The position numbers and the translations under genes were made by a program. The notes beneath the pieces are model-generated. The model saw only the letters and a program-made list of their open reading frames with translations, did no database searches and was not told the DNA's origin. A stretch of 32,996 nucleotides of DNA from Coriobacteriia bacterium (lineage in GTDB: Bacteria > Actinomycetota > Coriobacteriia > Anaerosomatales > Kmv31), in contig JACUUM010000029.1 in assembly GCA_014859305.1 (NCBI GenBank), positions 1-32,996 of the forward strand. The letters are read 5' to 3'. Positions 1-6,570 of this stretch are shown piece after piece. How positions within the stretch are numbered: position 1 is the stretch's first letter; each line of letters begins with the position of its first letter.

Positions 1-63
1 CAGCCGGAGCTCGATGCGAACTACGAGCGCGTGAAGGCCGACGTGTGGGATTGGGATTGCTAG
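1..63 (+). CDS. Type ISP restriction-modification enzyme, C-terminal end (partial)
   Basis: Only the last 20 codons and the TAG stop are inside the window; the reading frame enters from the left edge. The peptide contains LDANYERVKADVWDW. The same residues occur near the end of the fragment at 2942-3289, where the preceding residues (DVYLNDVAYWRCVP, TIGGYQVIKKWLSY) are hallmarks of the C-terminal target-recognition region of single-chain type ISP restriction-modification enzymes. Here the chain ends WDWDC, whereas the downstream copy continues GGSDVRESA. The cassette insertion seems to have replaced the last residues. Whether the upstream gene is intact cannot be seen. Confidence 0.7.
   Translation, partial: QPELDANYERVKADVWDWDC
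3..55 (+). repeat. Left copy of 53-bp direct repeat flanking the inserted cassette
   Basis: Bases 3-55 match 3208-3260 with two mismatches, and 16-55 match 3221-3260 exactly (40 bp). Both copies encode the same end of a type ISP enzyme in the same frame. The repeat may extend further left, outside the window. The layout resembles the ends of an element that integrated into the 3' end of a gene, or an unequal recombination between two alleles. Confidence 0.85.
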
Positions 64-182
64 CGGGTTGACCTGTAGCCGGAGCGAGAACGGAGCCGGT
101 GGCTATCCAGATAGACTCGGTTAAGACGAACAGGCCATGCTGGCGTGAGGGTGATGACTGGAGTCGAGCGGAGGGTGAGTCG

Positions 183-1082
183 ATGAGGAGCGGGCTTGAC
201 GCGGATCAGGTGGCGAGCGCGTTTCCTGAACTAGCCGAGATTGCCGCAACCGGCGATGTCTCCGCCAATCAGAAGTGCGTCTTTCGCGCGGTCATGAATG
301 GCGAAGGACTTGCGCTGAAGCTGATCCCGATCAGCGGCCTGGACTCACCATTGGAGGCGGAGGGAATCGCCACGATTCTGGCAAGGATGGAACGGGAAAT
401 CGGCATCCTCCGCGCGGGGGGATCGAGACACCTTCCAGCGCTAGGCCCCTTGGAACCAGGGGTAAGGGCGGTTGCGGGAGAGCAGTTCGCGTACTTCACC
501 GAGGAGTTCATCGACGGAGAGTCCATCCGCGAGACCCTGGCCGCTGGCGGTCGTCTTCCGGTTCCCGAAGTCGCGCGCCTAGGGTGTGGGGTGGGCCGCG
601 CCATCGAACGCCTCCGAGTTCTGCAGAAGGTGCATCGAGACGTGAAGCCGGCGAACATCATGCGACGCTCGGAAACGGGAGAGTACGTGCTGATTGACCC
701 CGGCTACGCTCTCGACATGTCTGGACCGACGTTGACGAGAGTACTGGCGATACCAGGGACCCTGGCGTATATGTCGCCCGAGCAGACGGTCCTCGACCTT
801 AGGCGCACGCTCGACTTCCGCTCGGATCTGTACTCTCTGGGCGTGGTGATGTACGAGGCGCTGACAGGGGTCCATCCGTATCGAACGCCTGCCATGAGCG
901 ATCAAGAGGTTGTTGAGGCGATCAGGACGGTCCGGCCAGTCGAGAGAGAGGGCGCTGCCCTCGGGCTCGAAGGCATCTGGCAGCCGATACTGCGCCTCCT
1001 GAAGAAGAGGCCTCATCAGCGCTTCAGCGCTGTCGGTGCACTGGTTTCCGCACTGGCGCCGTTCACGGAGGTGGCAGAGTGA
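183..1082 (+). CDS. Serine/threonine protein kinase (defence-type)
   Basis: A Hanks-type protein kinase of 299 residues, predicted cytoplasmic, with no membrane segment or sensor domain. Visible motifs are the ATP-binding lysine in LALKLIP (Lys46), the catalytic loop HRDVKPANI (Asp153), a DPG in place of DFG (Asp172), the activation-segment end GTLAYMSPEQ, and the DLYSLGVVMYEALTG helix. It should be catalytically competent. I chose the ATG at 183 because of the GGAGGGTGA ribosome site just before it; an in-frame GTG at 99 would add 28 residues without a good site. The stop overlaps the next gene's GTG by 4 nt, so the three genes are probably one transcript. GC is clearly lower than in the housekeeping genes further on. 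Kinases beside restriction genes often belong to anti-phage systems; that role is inferred here. Confidence 0.88.
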   Translation: MRSGLDADQVASAFPELAEIAATGDVSANQKCVFRAVMNGEGLALKLIPISGLDSPLEAEGIATILARMEREIGILRAGGSRHLPALGPLEPGVRAVAGEQFAYFTEEFIDGESIRETLAAGGRLPVPEVARLGCGVGRAIERLRVLQKVHRDVKPANIMRRSETGEYVLIDPGYALDMSGPTLTRVLAIPGTLAYMSPEQTVLDLRRTLDFRSDLYSLGVVMYEALTGVHPYRTPAMSDQEVVEAIRTVRPVEREGAALGLEGIWQPILRLLKKRPHQRFSAVGALVSALAPFTEVAE

Positions 1083-2239
1083 TACTTGGCCAAGACGGAT
1101 ACCACGGCCGCAACCTGCTTCGACGCGGACTTGCCGAGGGAGTCCTCGATGGCGTAGTCCTCTCGCCCCGCTACCACACTCCACAGGAGATGATCAAGAC
1201 TGCGAGGGAGTTGGCGTCGACGGGAGCCTTGGTCGTTGTCGATCCGGAGTTTCAGCTGAGTCTCGTTCCTGATGCTGCACTACTGCAACTCTCCGCGTAT
1301 CCGTACTTCACGCCAGACCTTAGTAGGCGCAGCTTCAGCGGTCGCACCATCACGCGAATCGTCTCTTCGTGTCTGCGATTCCAGACCGAATGCTCGTGTT
1401 CGGCCCTACTCACCCCCTCTCTCGAACTTGCGAGTTCAAGAGACTGGATGAGCCAGGTCGTGCTCGCCATGAATGAGGAGGCGCTTGGCCAGCGCGATTT
1501 CCTACCGGACGTCCCTCTCCACGCATCATTGTGCATCGGCGACGCTCTGCTCGCGAGCGACGATCAAGTTGACGAGCTTCTTGACATGGTGACGACTCTG
1601 GATGTTGCTGGCTTCCACATCGTCGCTGCTCGTGCGCGGCAGGATCCCATGTGGTCTTGTCCTGGGTCGAACGTCATGTTCGGGAACTTGCTCTACGTCA
1701 CGGCGATTCTCCGTTCGAATGACTTCGACGTGCACTTGGGATACAGCGACATCGGCGGCGCTCTGGCAATCGCGGCGGGAGCGCGTGGCGTGGCAACCGG
1801 TTGGTTCAAGTCCCAGCGACACTACTGCTCGGACGCTATTGTCGCCTCCGGATTCGGGCGACAGCCACGCAAAGCGTATGCTTCTGCGCCGCTGATGACT
1901 TGGGTCTTCCTCGAGCCCGATCTCGATGTCATTCGCGAGCAGGGGATGCTCGGCGATGTGCTGAGCGGGAATGGATGCGACGACCTGATCGTGAATCGGG
2001 AGTACGATGCGTGGCGGCGGGAACCGATGGTCCTCGGGCTGTGGGAGACGATGCGAGTCCTGGAATCGAGTCTTCTCCCGCGCGATTCGGGTCTGGGATT
2101 GGCCGCGGAGAGGCTGCAGGAGGCACGACGGTTGCACGGGCTGCTGCGCGCTGCGAACCTTCCCCTTGAGAGCGACCTCAGCAACCTGGCGAGTTGGGCT
2201 GGCGCGGTTGACTACGCGATTGGCCGTCTGGAGGCATAG
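1079..2239 (+). CDS. Unrecognised 386-residue protein of the kinase operon
   Basis: I do not recognise a family. The protein is soluble, with no signal peptide or clear membrane helix. Its N-terminus alternates short hydrophobic strands and helices (GVVLSPRYHTPQEMIK, then GALVVVDPEF), and a later strand-glycine pattern (GGALAIAAGARGVATGWF) is compatible with an alpha/beta barrel; I regard that as weak. Cysteines near residues 98, 105 and 107 do not form an obvious metal site. It starts with GTG overlapping the kinase stop (GTGA), preceded by GGAGGTGGC, and its TAG overlaps the next GTG by one base. Translational coupling on both sides suggests it works with the kinase, possibly as substrate or effector. 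Confidence 0.8.
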   Translation: MILGQDGYHGRNLLRRGLAEGVLDGVVLSPRYHTPQEMIKTARELASTGALVVVDPEFQLSLVPDAALLQLSAYPYFTPDLSRRSFSGRTITRIVSSCLRFQTECSCSALLTPSLELASSRDWMSQVVLAMNEEALGQRDFLPDVPLHASLCIGDALLASDDQVDELLDMVTTLDVAGFHIVAARARQDPMWSCPGSNVMFGNLLYVTAILRSNDFDVHLGYSDIGGALAIAAGARGVATGWFKSQRHYCSDAIVASGFGRQPRKAYASAPLMTWVFLEPDLDVIREQGMLGDVLSGNGCDDLIVNREYDAWRREPMVLGLWETMRVLESSLLPRDSGLGLAAERLQEARRLHGLLRAANLPLESDLSNLASWAGAVDYAIGRLEA

Positions 2240-2919
2240 TGCTTTCCGAGAGCGAGTTCGCGCGGGAGTTCGAGAAGACGATCGCCCTCAAGCCCGGAGC
2301 TATCGCTCTCTCGGAGTTGGAGACGAGCACAGGCGTCCCGGACCTCGTGTTGATTGAACACCGGAACGGGTCTGGGGAGTTGGTCATGGACGCGAGGTGC
2401 TCGGCTCTCACCAATGGACGGGCGGCCGTCGCGGCCCGTCTCAAGCGCGCACGGGCTCACCGTGCCGACTACCTGTCGCAGTCCACGGGCCTGTCGGCGT
2501 CGGACACTACCCGCCACTTGCGGCAACTAGCTGCGGCAGGAATCGCTCTGGAATCACGCCCAGGTGCGTGGATACTGTCGTCAGAGGTGTTCGTTTGTGA
2601 ACTCCGGGTGAGCGTGCTCGAATTCAAGCTGGCAGACTGGCGCAAGGCTCTCGCCCAAGCGTGCCGCTATCGGGCGATGGCGGACACCGTCACGGTCGTG
2701 ATGCCGACATCGATCAGCAGACTTGAAGAAGAGGCCCGCGCCACATTCGCGCGCCATGGCATTGGCCTGGTCGCATTCGACAGCTCGACGGGACGCAAGC
2801 GAGTGCTCGTCCGCGCCCGAAGCCTCGGCCCCCTCTCTCTCTCCGCCAAGCTCGACGCCATCGGGCGCGCTGTGGAGAGGTCATGCGGTCAGATGCCGTC
2901 CTGCAACCGCCCATGCTGA
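2239..2919 (+). CDS. Winged-helix / PD-(D/E)XK nuclease-like protein
   Basis: A 226-residue protein. Residues about 60-115 look like a winged helix-turn-helix (ADYLSQSTGLSASDTTRHL, then a wing with WILSS). Residues 120-185 have the pattern of PD-(D/E)XK-fold proteins often linked to winged helices: LEFK (Glu128, Lys130), DWRKALAQACRYR (the QA motif at 140-141), AD-V-VVMP, and a final GIGLVAFD strand. The upstream acidic residue of a full nuclease site is not obvious, so it may bind rather than cut DNA. The GTG start shares one base with the preceding stop, with a GGAGG site. It completes the three-gene cassette and ends just before the type ISP remnant. Confidence 0.72.
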   Translation: MLSESEFAREFEKTIALKPGAIALSELETSTGVPDLVLIEHRNGSGELVMDARCSALTNGRAAVAARLKRARAHRADYLSQSTGLSASDTTRHLRQLAAAGIALESRPGAWILSSEVFVCELRVSVLEFKLADWRKALAQACRYRAMADTVTVVMPTSISRLEEEARATFARHGIGLVAFDSSTGRKRVLVRARSLGPLSLSAKLDAIGRAVERSCGQMPSCNRPC

Positions 2920-2941
2920 TACTCTGACTGCATCGAGCGAC

Positions 2942-3289
2942 GCGCTGTTGCCGCGAAGCTCAGCCGAGCCAGCATCGGGGCTCCTTCCGCTCCTCGGCGA
3001 GACGTGCTTCGACGTGTACCTGAACGACGTCGCGTACTGGCGGTGCGTGCCGGCAAACGTGTGGCGCTACACCATCGGCGGCTACCAGGTCATCAAGAAG
3101 TGGCTGTCGTACCGCGAGAAGGCGCTGCTCGGGCGCGACCTCAAGCCCGAGGAGGCGCGGTACGTGACGGAGATGGTGCGTCGGATCGCGTCGCTGGTGC
3201 TGATGGGGCCGGATCTCGACGCGAACTACGAGCGCGTGAAGGCCGACGTGTGGGATTGGGGCGGCTCGGACGTGCGGGAGTCGGCGTAG
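2942..3289 (+). pseudogene. Displaced C-terminal fragment of a type ISP restriction-modification enzyme
   Basis: About 115 codons from roughly ALLPRSSAEP to the TAG at 3287-3289, with no start or upstream coding region of their own; upstream the frame runs antiparallel to sense through the preceding gene. The strong family motifs are FDVYLNDVAYWRCVP, WRYTIGGYQVIKKWLSYRE and RRIASLVLMGP. These form the C-terminus of type ISP enzymes, which carry helicase, methyltransferase and target-recognition functions on one chain. The full enzyme probably lies left of the window and ends at 63, so this is the 3' end stranded by the cassette insertion. Confidence 0.75.
3208..3260 (+). repeat. Right copy of 53-bp direct repeat flanking the cassette
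   Basis: Matches bases 3-55 with two mismatches. It lies inside the type ISP C-terminal fragment and in the same reading frame. Together the copies bracket about 3.15 kb containing the kinase operon. Confidence 0.85.
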
Positions 3290-3301
3290 GGGGAGGAAGC
3301 G

Positions 3302-4324
3302 ATGGCGCTTTGGTTGGTCCGGGCCGGCAAGTACGGCGAGCGCGAGGACTTCGCCGTTGAGAAGGGGTACGCGGTCATCGGCTGGGACGAGCTTCCGGAC
3401 CTCGCCCCGCTCGACAAGCGGGAGGAGGTAGAGGCGCTGCAGGCCGAGGCGACGCCCGACGCCGGCGTCAATGCCATCAAGAACTGGGCGAATCAGGCGT
3501 GGCGCTTCAGGAGTGAGATTCAGCGTGGAGATTGGGTCGCCCTGCCCTTCAAGCGCCGGTCGATCATCGCCATCGGCGAGGTCGTGGGCGACTACGAGTA
3601 TCACCCGGACTTCCCCGAGGGCGCGAAGCACGTGAGGAAGGTCAGGTGGTTCGCCCCGGACATACCTCGGTCAGCATTCGATCAGGACATCCTCTTCTCC
3701 CTTGGCGCCTTCATGACGGTCTGTAGGATCAGCCGGAACAACGCCGAGGAGCGTGTCCGAGCGATCGCCACGGGGAAGCCGGCGCCGATGACCGGGGGGT
3801 CCCTCGGAGGTGTGGAGCTTCGCGAAGAGGACGAAGAGTCGGCAGTCGACCTGGAGCAGTACGCGCTCGACCAGATCCGCGAACACGTCGGGCGGAAGTT
3901 TCGGGGGCACGACCTGACCAGGCTCGTCGGGGTGCTGCTCCGGGCGCAGGGCTTTCAGACGCTCGAGTCTCCAGCGGGCGCTGACGGAGGCGTCGACATA
4001 CTTGCGGGACGTGGTGAGATGGGCTTCGAGCCGCCGCGGCTGTGCGTCCAGGTGAAGTCGCAGGACAGCCCAGTGGACGTCGCGGTTCTCCGTGAACTCC
4101 ACGGGGTCATGCGAGGGTTCGGTGCAGAGCAGGGTCTGCTCGTTTCCTGGGGAGGGTTCAAGCAGAGCGTGTCGCGGGAGTCGCGGCAGAGCTTCTTCGA
4201 GATCCGACTTTGGGATGCGGACGCGATCGTGCGCGGAGTACTCGAACACTACGACAGCCTGTCGGAGGATCTCCAGGCCGAACTTCCGCTCAAGCGCATC
4301 TGGACGCTGGTGGCGGAGAGCTAG
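3302..4324 (+). CDS. Mrr-type restriction endonuclease with EVE-like N-terminal domain
   Basis: A 340-residue protein. Residues 1-150 resemble the EVE/PUA-like modified-base-reading domains fused to type IV restriction enzymes (WLVRAGKYGE, YAVIGWDEL, GDWVALPFK, AIGEVVGDYEY). An acidic linker follows, then an Mrr-family PD-(D/E)XK domain at about 195-320 with GADGGVDIL as the first acidic motif and the variant QVK (CVQVKSQ) as the second; Mrr enzymes often have QxK. The expected role is cleavage of modified foreign DNA. It begins 12 nt after the type ISP fragment with a GGGGGAGGAAG site, so it may once have been co-transcribed with the restriction-modification gene. Confidence 0.85.
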   Translation: MALWLVRAGKYGEREDFAVEKGYAVIGWDELPDLAPLDKREEVEALQAEATPDAGVNAIKNWANQAWRFRSEIQRGDWVALPFKRRSIIAIGEVVGDYEYHPDFPEGAKHVRKVRWFAPDIPRSAFDQDILFSLGAFMTVCRISRNNAEERVRAIATGKPAPMTGGSLGGVELREEDEESAVDLEQYALDQIREHVGRKFRGHDLTRLVGVLLRAQGFQTLESPAGADGGVDILAGRGEMGFEPPRLCVQVKSQDSPVDVAVLRELHGVMRGFGAEQGLLVSWGGFKQSVSRESRQSFFEIRLWDADAIVRGVLEHYDSLSEDLQAELPLKRIWTLVAES

Positions 4325-4341
4325 ACGTGACGCGCTCTTGA

Positions 4342-4575
4342 TCGCAATGGAGGTCCTTTCCGGATCCCACGAAGGGGGACGACCTTGTCGCGCCGCTCAG
4401 GTGCTGCGTGTACGAGCTCCGCAACCGGCGAACGGGTGAGAAAGTGCTGTCCGGGCGCAGCAGGAACGTCGCGCACGGGATATCGTCTCTGCTGCCGCAG
4501 CTGGTTGTTCCCGACATAGGGCGCCTGGGTCTGCAGTCGGCTACAGAGCCGATTCCTTCGCCCACGCGTAGCTGA
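4342..4575 (+). pseudogene. Remnant of a small GIY-YIG-like protein
   Basis: An open frame of about 77 codons without a usable start. It contains CCVYELRNRRTGEKVLSGRS and NVAHGISSLLPQ, which resemble the opening of GIY-YIG-like bacterial proteins where YELRNKxTGEKV is followed by VAxRMTSLLP. The remainder is missing, the frame begins after a TGA at 4339-4341, and its end overlaps the convergent antitoxin gene. I read it as decayed accessory DNA. The assignment rests on memory of the motif only. Confidence 0.4.
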
Positions 4576-5551
4576 TCCGCTGTCGCTGCGGCGTCTCTCG
4601 CCAAGCCGCCTCCTGATGCGACAGCTCGGTGAGTTGCCGGCTCGTGCGACGCCCGAGTTCCTCGGCCACCAGGCGCACAGTGGTCAACTCCGCCGGCGAG
4701 AAGAGCGACAGGTCCGGCTCGCGGAGGGGCCGGAGCAGCTCGCCGGTGGCGCCGCTCTCGAAGTAGACCTCCTCGGCGGAGAGGTCTCCGCCCTCTATCA
4801 GGTCAGCGATGACCCAGTCGTAGTGCTCGGGCACCGGCCCTCGAGGCATGGCCAGATAGGGGGAGCCCGAGATCGAGACGGACTGCTCGCGGAAGTGCAG
4901 GAAATCGCTGAAGAACAGCAGCTTGTTGAGCTTGGTCGGGTAGGTGTCGGGCAGCTTGCAGAAGTAGAGCATCATCTCGCGAAGCTTGGAGATCTGCATC
5001 GGCAGCCAGCCGCCGTACTCGTCCTGCTCTTCTCGGACCTCGAAGCGGTCGGAGGTCCGGCACGGCTCCACGCGTTGCGCTTCGAGCGACTCCAGCGCCC
5101 TCTCCAGCCGGGCGCGCTGTCTCGCCGTCAGCTTGTGTCCGTTCGCCTGCAGGAGTATCCGGACGTTGGCCGGATCCTCCGCCATCCGGAGGGCGGCTTC
5201 GTGCGCGGAGTCCTGAAGAGATCCCGACTCGTACCTGTGGAGCGTTATCTCACCCCAGCCAAGCAGGAGGGAGAACGGTCGAACGCCGAGCCCGTAGCGG
5301 TCGCGCAGGCGGACCATCTCCTCGGGCGACATCAGCCCGTGCCGCTGCCGGTAGACGTTGAAGGCGGTTCGCAGAGTGGCGTCGTCGAGCTCCTCGACGG
5401 ACATGTCCTCGCCACATTCCGGACAGACCGCGACCCTCGCGGTCACTTCGACGGGCTCACCCTTTACCGGGTACTCCTCGACTCGCACTTCGACGCGAGG
5501 CTGGCAGATCGCCCCGCACTCAAGACACTCCGCCTTCGTCACCCCTCTCAC
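4541..5551 (-). CDS. MqsA-type zinc-finger/HTH antitoxin fused to a Panacea (SocA/DUF4065) domain
   Basis: This is the antitoxin partner of the upstream gene. Two CxxC pairs (Cys9/12 and Cys43/46) form a YgiT/MqsA-like zinc ribbon. Residues about 70-125 are an HTH of the same family (RDRYGLGVRPFSLLLGWGE, LHRYESG). Residues about 195-310 are a Panacea domain (LNKLLFFSDFLHF, ITG-like SISGSPYLAMPRGPVPEHYDWV). Panacea domains neutralise unrelated toxins, while the zinc-finger/HTH half usually binds operator DNA. The GTG at 5551 has an AGGAGA site and overlaps the toxin 3' end by about 30 nt; GTG 5542 and ATG 5605 are alternatives. Its own operon is probably autorepressed. Confidence 0.82.
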   Translation of the reverse strand: MRGVTKAECLECGAICQPRVEVRVEEYPVKGEPVEVTARVAVCPECGEDMSVEELDDATLRTAFNVYRQRHGLMSPEEMVRLRDRYGLGVRPFSLLLGWGEITLHRYESGSLQDSAHEAALRMAEDPANVRILLQANGHKLTARQRARLERALESLEAQRVEPCRTSDRFEVREEQDEYGGWLPMQISKLREMMLYFCKLPDTYPTKLNKLLFFSDFLHFREQSVSISGSPYLAMPRGPVPEHYDWVIADLIEGGDLSAEEVYFESGATGELLRPLREPDLSLFSPAELTTVRLVAEELGRRTSRQLTELSHQEAAWRETPQRQRISYAWAKESAL

Positions 5552-5870
5552 CCCCTTCTCCTCTCCGTACCGTATAGGGGAACGCCATGGGCCACGCGGG
5601 CTCATGGAAGGAGATGCAGACGCACCGCGATCGCTCCGAGCGGACCTCCAGCTTCACGTACAGCGACTCGCCTTCTACCCGCAGGCCGAACACCCAGGCC
5701 TCGTGAGAGGAGCCTGCTGAGCGAGGTGTTGGGCCTTCGACGTACTCGGAAGCGGTGAGCTGCAGGATCCGGGCCTTGGCGTCCCGGATCGTGATCCCGA
5801 GTCTGGCGAGGGTCGCCATGTTCTCGGGGCGTCGTCGGAATCGGAAGTCGTGGGAGGCGCATCGTCGCAT
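5520..5870 (-). CDS. MqsR-family toxin
   Basis: A 116-residue toxin candidate encoded directly upstream of the antitoxin. The sequence ILQLTASEYVEGP, WVFGLRV, LYVKLEV and VCISFHEP fits the MqsR/RelE-like mRNA interferase fold, in which a GLTxxDY helix end is followed by the strands YLKI and xxISFHxA. These enzymes cut mRNA and are held inactive by MqsA. I chose the ATG at 5870 because TTGGAG lies just before it; a TTG at 5903 would add 11 residues. The last 30-90 nt overlap the antitoxin start, so the pair is translationally coupled. Confidence 0.75.
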   Translation of the reverse strand: MRRCASHDFRFRRRPENMATLARLGITIRDAKARILQLTASEYVEGPTPRSAGSSHEAWVFGLRVEGESLYVKLEVRSERSRCVCISFHEPAWPMAFPYTVRRGEGGERGDEGGVS

Positions 5871-5880
5871 GTGCTCCAAC

Positions 5881-5895
5881 GATAAAGCGTGATAA
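5881..5895 (-). promoter_or_regulatory. Possible operator of the toxin-antitoxin operon
   Basis: Two TTATC half-sites (GATAA at 5881-5885 and 5891-5895 on the plus strand) repeat with a 10-bp period immediately upstream of the toxin ATG. One helical turn of spacing is typical of repressor half-sites. The antitoxin has an HTH that could bind here. This rests only on sequence and position. Confidence 0.3.
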
Positions 5896-5906
5896 GACGT
5901 CAAACC

Positions 5907-6473
5907 CTACCCCGCCTCGATCTCCTCGCGGGAGACGCCGAGCTCCTCGGCGGTGAAGACGGGTGTGAAGCGGTAGCCCTCGCGCTCGAAGAGCTCCCGT
6001 GCGCCCTGCTGGCGGTCGACCAGCGCGACGACGCGCACCACCTTGCAGCCGCGCTCCCGTTCCACCGCGTGCGCGGCGTCCAGGATCGACGTGCCGCTGG
6101 TCGCCACGTCGTCCACCACGACCACGCGCGAGCCCTCGGCCAGAGGCCCCTCGACCTGCTTCATCCTGCCGTGGCCCTTGCGCTCCTTGCGGACGATGAA
6201 GGCGGTCTTCGGCGTCCCGAGCTCGTGCGAGAGCGCGGCGACGGCGGAGGCGATCGGGTCGGCGCCGATGGCCATGCCGCCGATGGCGTCGTACTCGTCG
6301 GCCGGGATCGTCTCGAGGAGGTGGCGCGCGAGGTAGTAGGCGCCCTCGGGGCTGAGCGTGACCGTGCGGCCGTCGAAGTAGAAGGCGCTCTTCTGCCCGG
6401 AGGCCAGCACGGTCTCCTCGCGGATGAGCGCGCGTTCGACGAGGGGCCGGAGGAGTTCGCGGAACTGCGGCAT
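5907..6473 (-). CDS. pyrE: Orotate phosphoribosyltransferase
   Basis: Joins orotate to PRPP to make orotidine monophosphate in pyrimidine synthesis. At 188 residues it is typical in length. The catalytic loop RKERKGHG and the PRPP-binding motif VVVVDDVATSGTS are both present, as is the N-terminal SGQKSAFYFDGR substrate region. The ATG at 6473 is supported by a GGGAG site; the open frame extends further upstream but that part runs antisense to purD. It is divergent from purD, with a 97-bp intergenic region between them, and its stop lies close to the toxin promoter region. This marks the return to ordinary chromosomal sequence. Confidence 0.93.
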   Translation of the reverse strand: MPQFRELLRPLVERALIREETVLASGQKSAFYFDGRTVTLSPEGAYYLARHLLETIPADEYDAIGGMAIGADPIASAVAALSHELGTPKTAFIVRKERKGHGRMKQVEGPLAEGSRVVVVDDVATSGTSILDAAHAVERERGCKVVRVVALVDRQQGARELFEREGYRFTPVFTAEELGVSREEIEAG

Positions 6474-6529
6474 GACGGGCGCTCCCGAGGTCGGGGACTT
6501 GCGAAGACGAATGATATCACCGCATGCAG

Positions 6530-6535
6530 TACAAT
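6530..6535 (+). promoter_or_regulatory. Candidate -10 box for purD
   Basis: TACAAT at 6530-6535 lies 36 nt before the purD ATG in an AT-richer patch of the pyrE-purD intergenic region. No convincing -35 box sits 16-18 nt upstream, so the call rests on the -10 element. Confidence 0.35.
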
Positions 6536-6570
6536 CGCCCTTACGTTCGACCCCGGTCCTGGAGGCACGC

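Noticed and set aside
68-96. TTGACC as a -35 box for the kinase operon
   Set aside because: No -10 box lies 16-18 nt downstream.
4616-5758. A plus-strand frame opposite the antitoxin
   Set aside because: It is antisense to the zinc-finger/Panacea gene, which has recognisable motifs.
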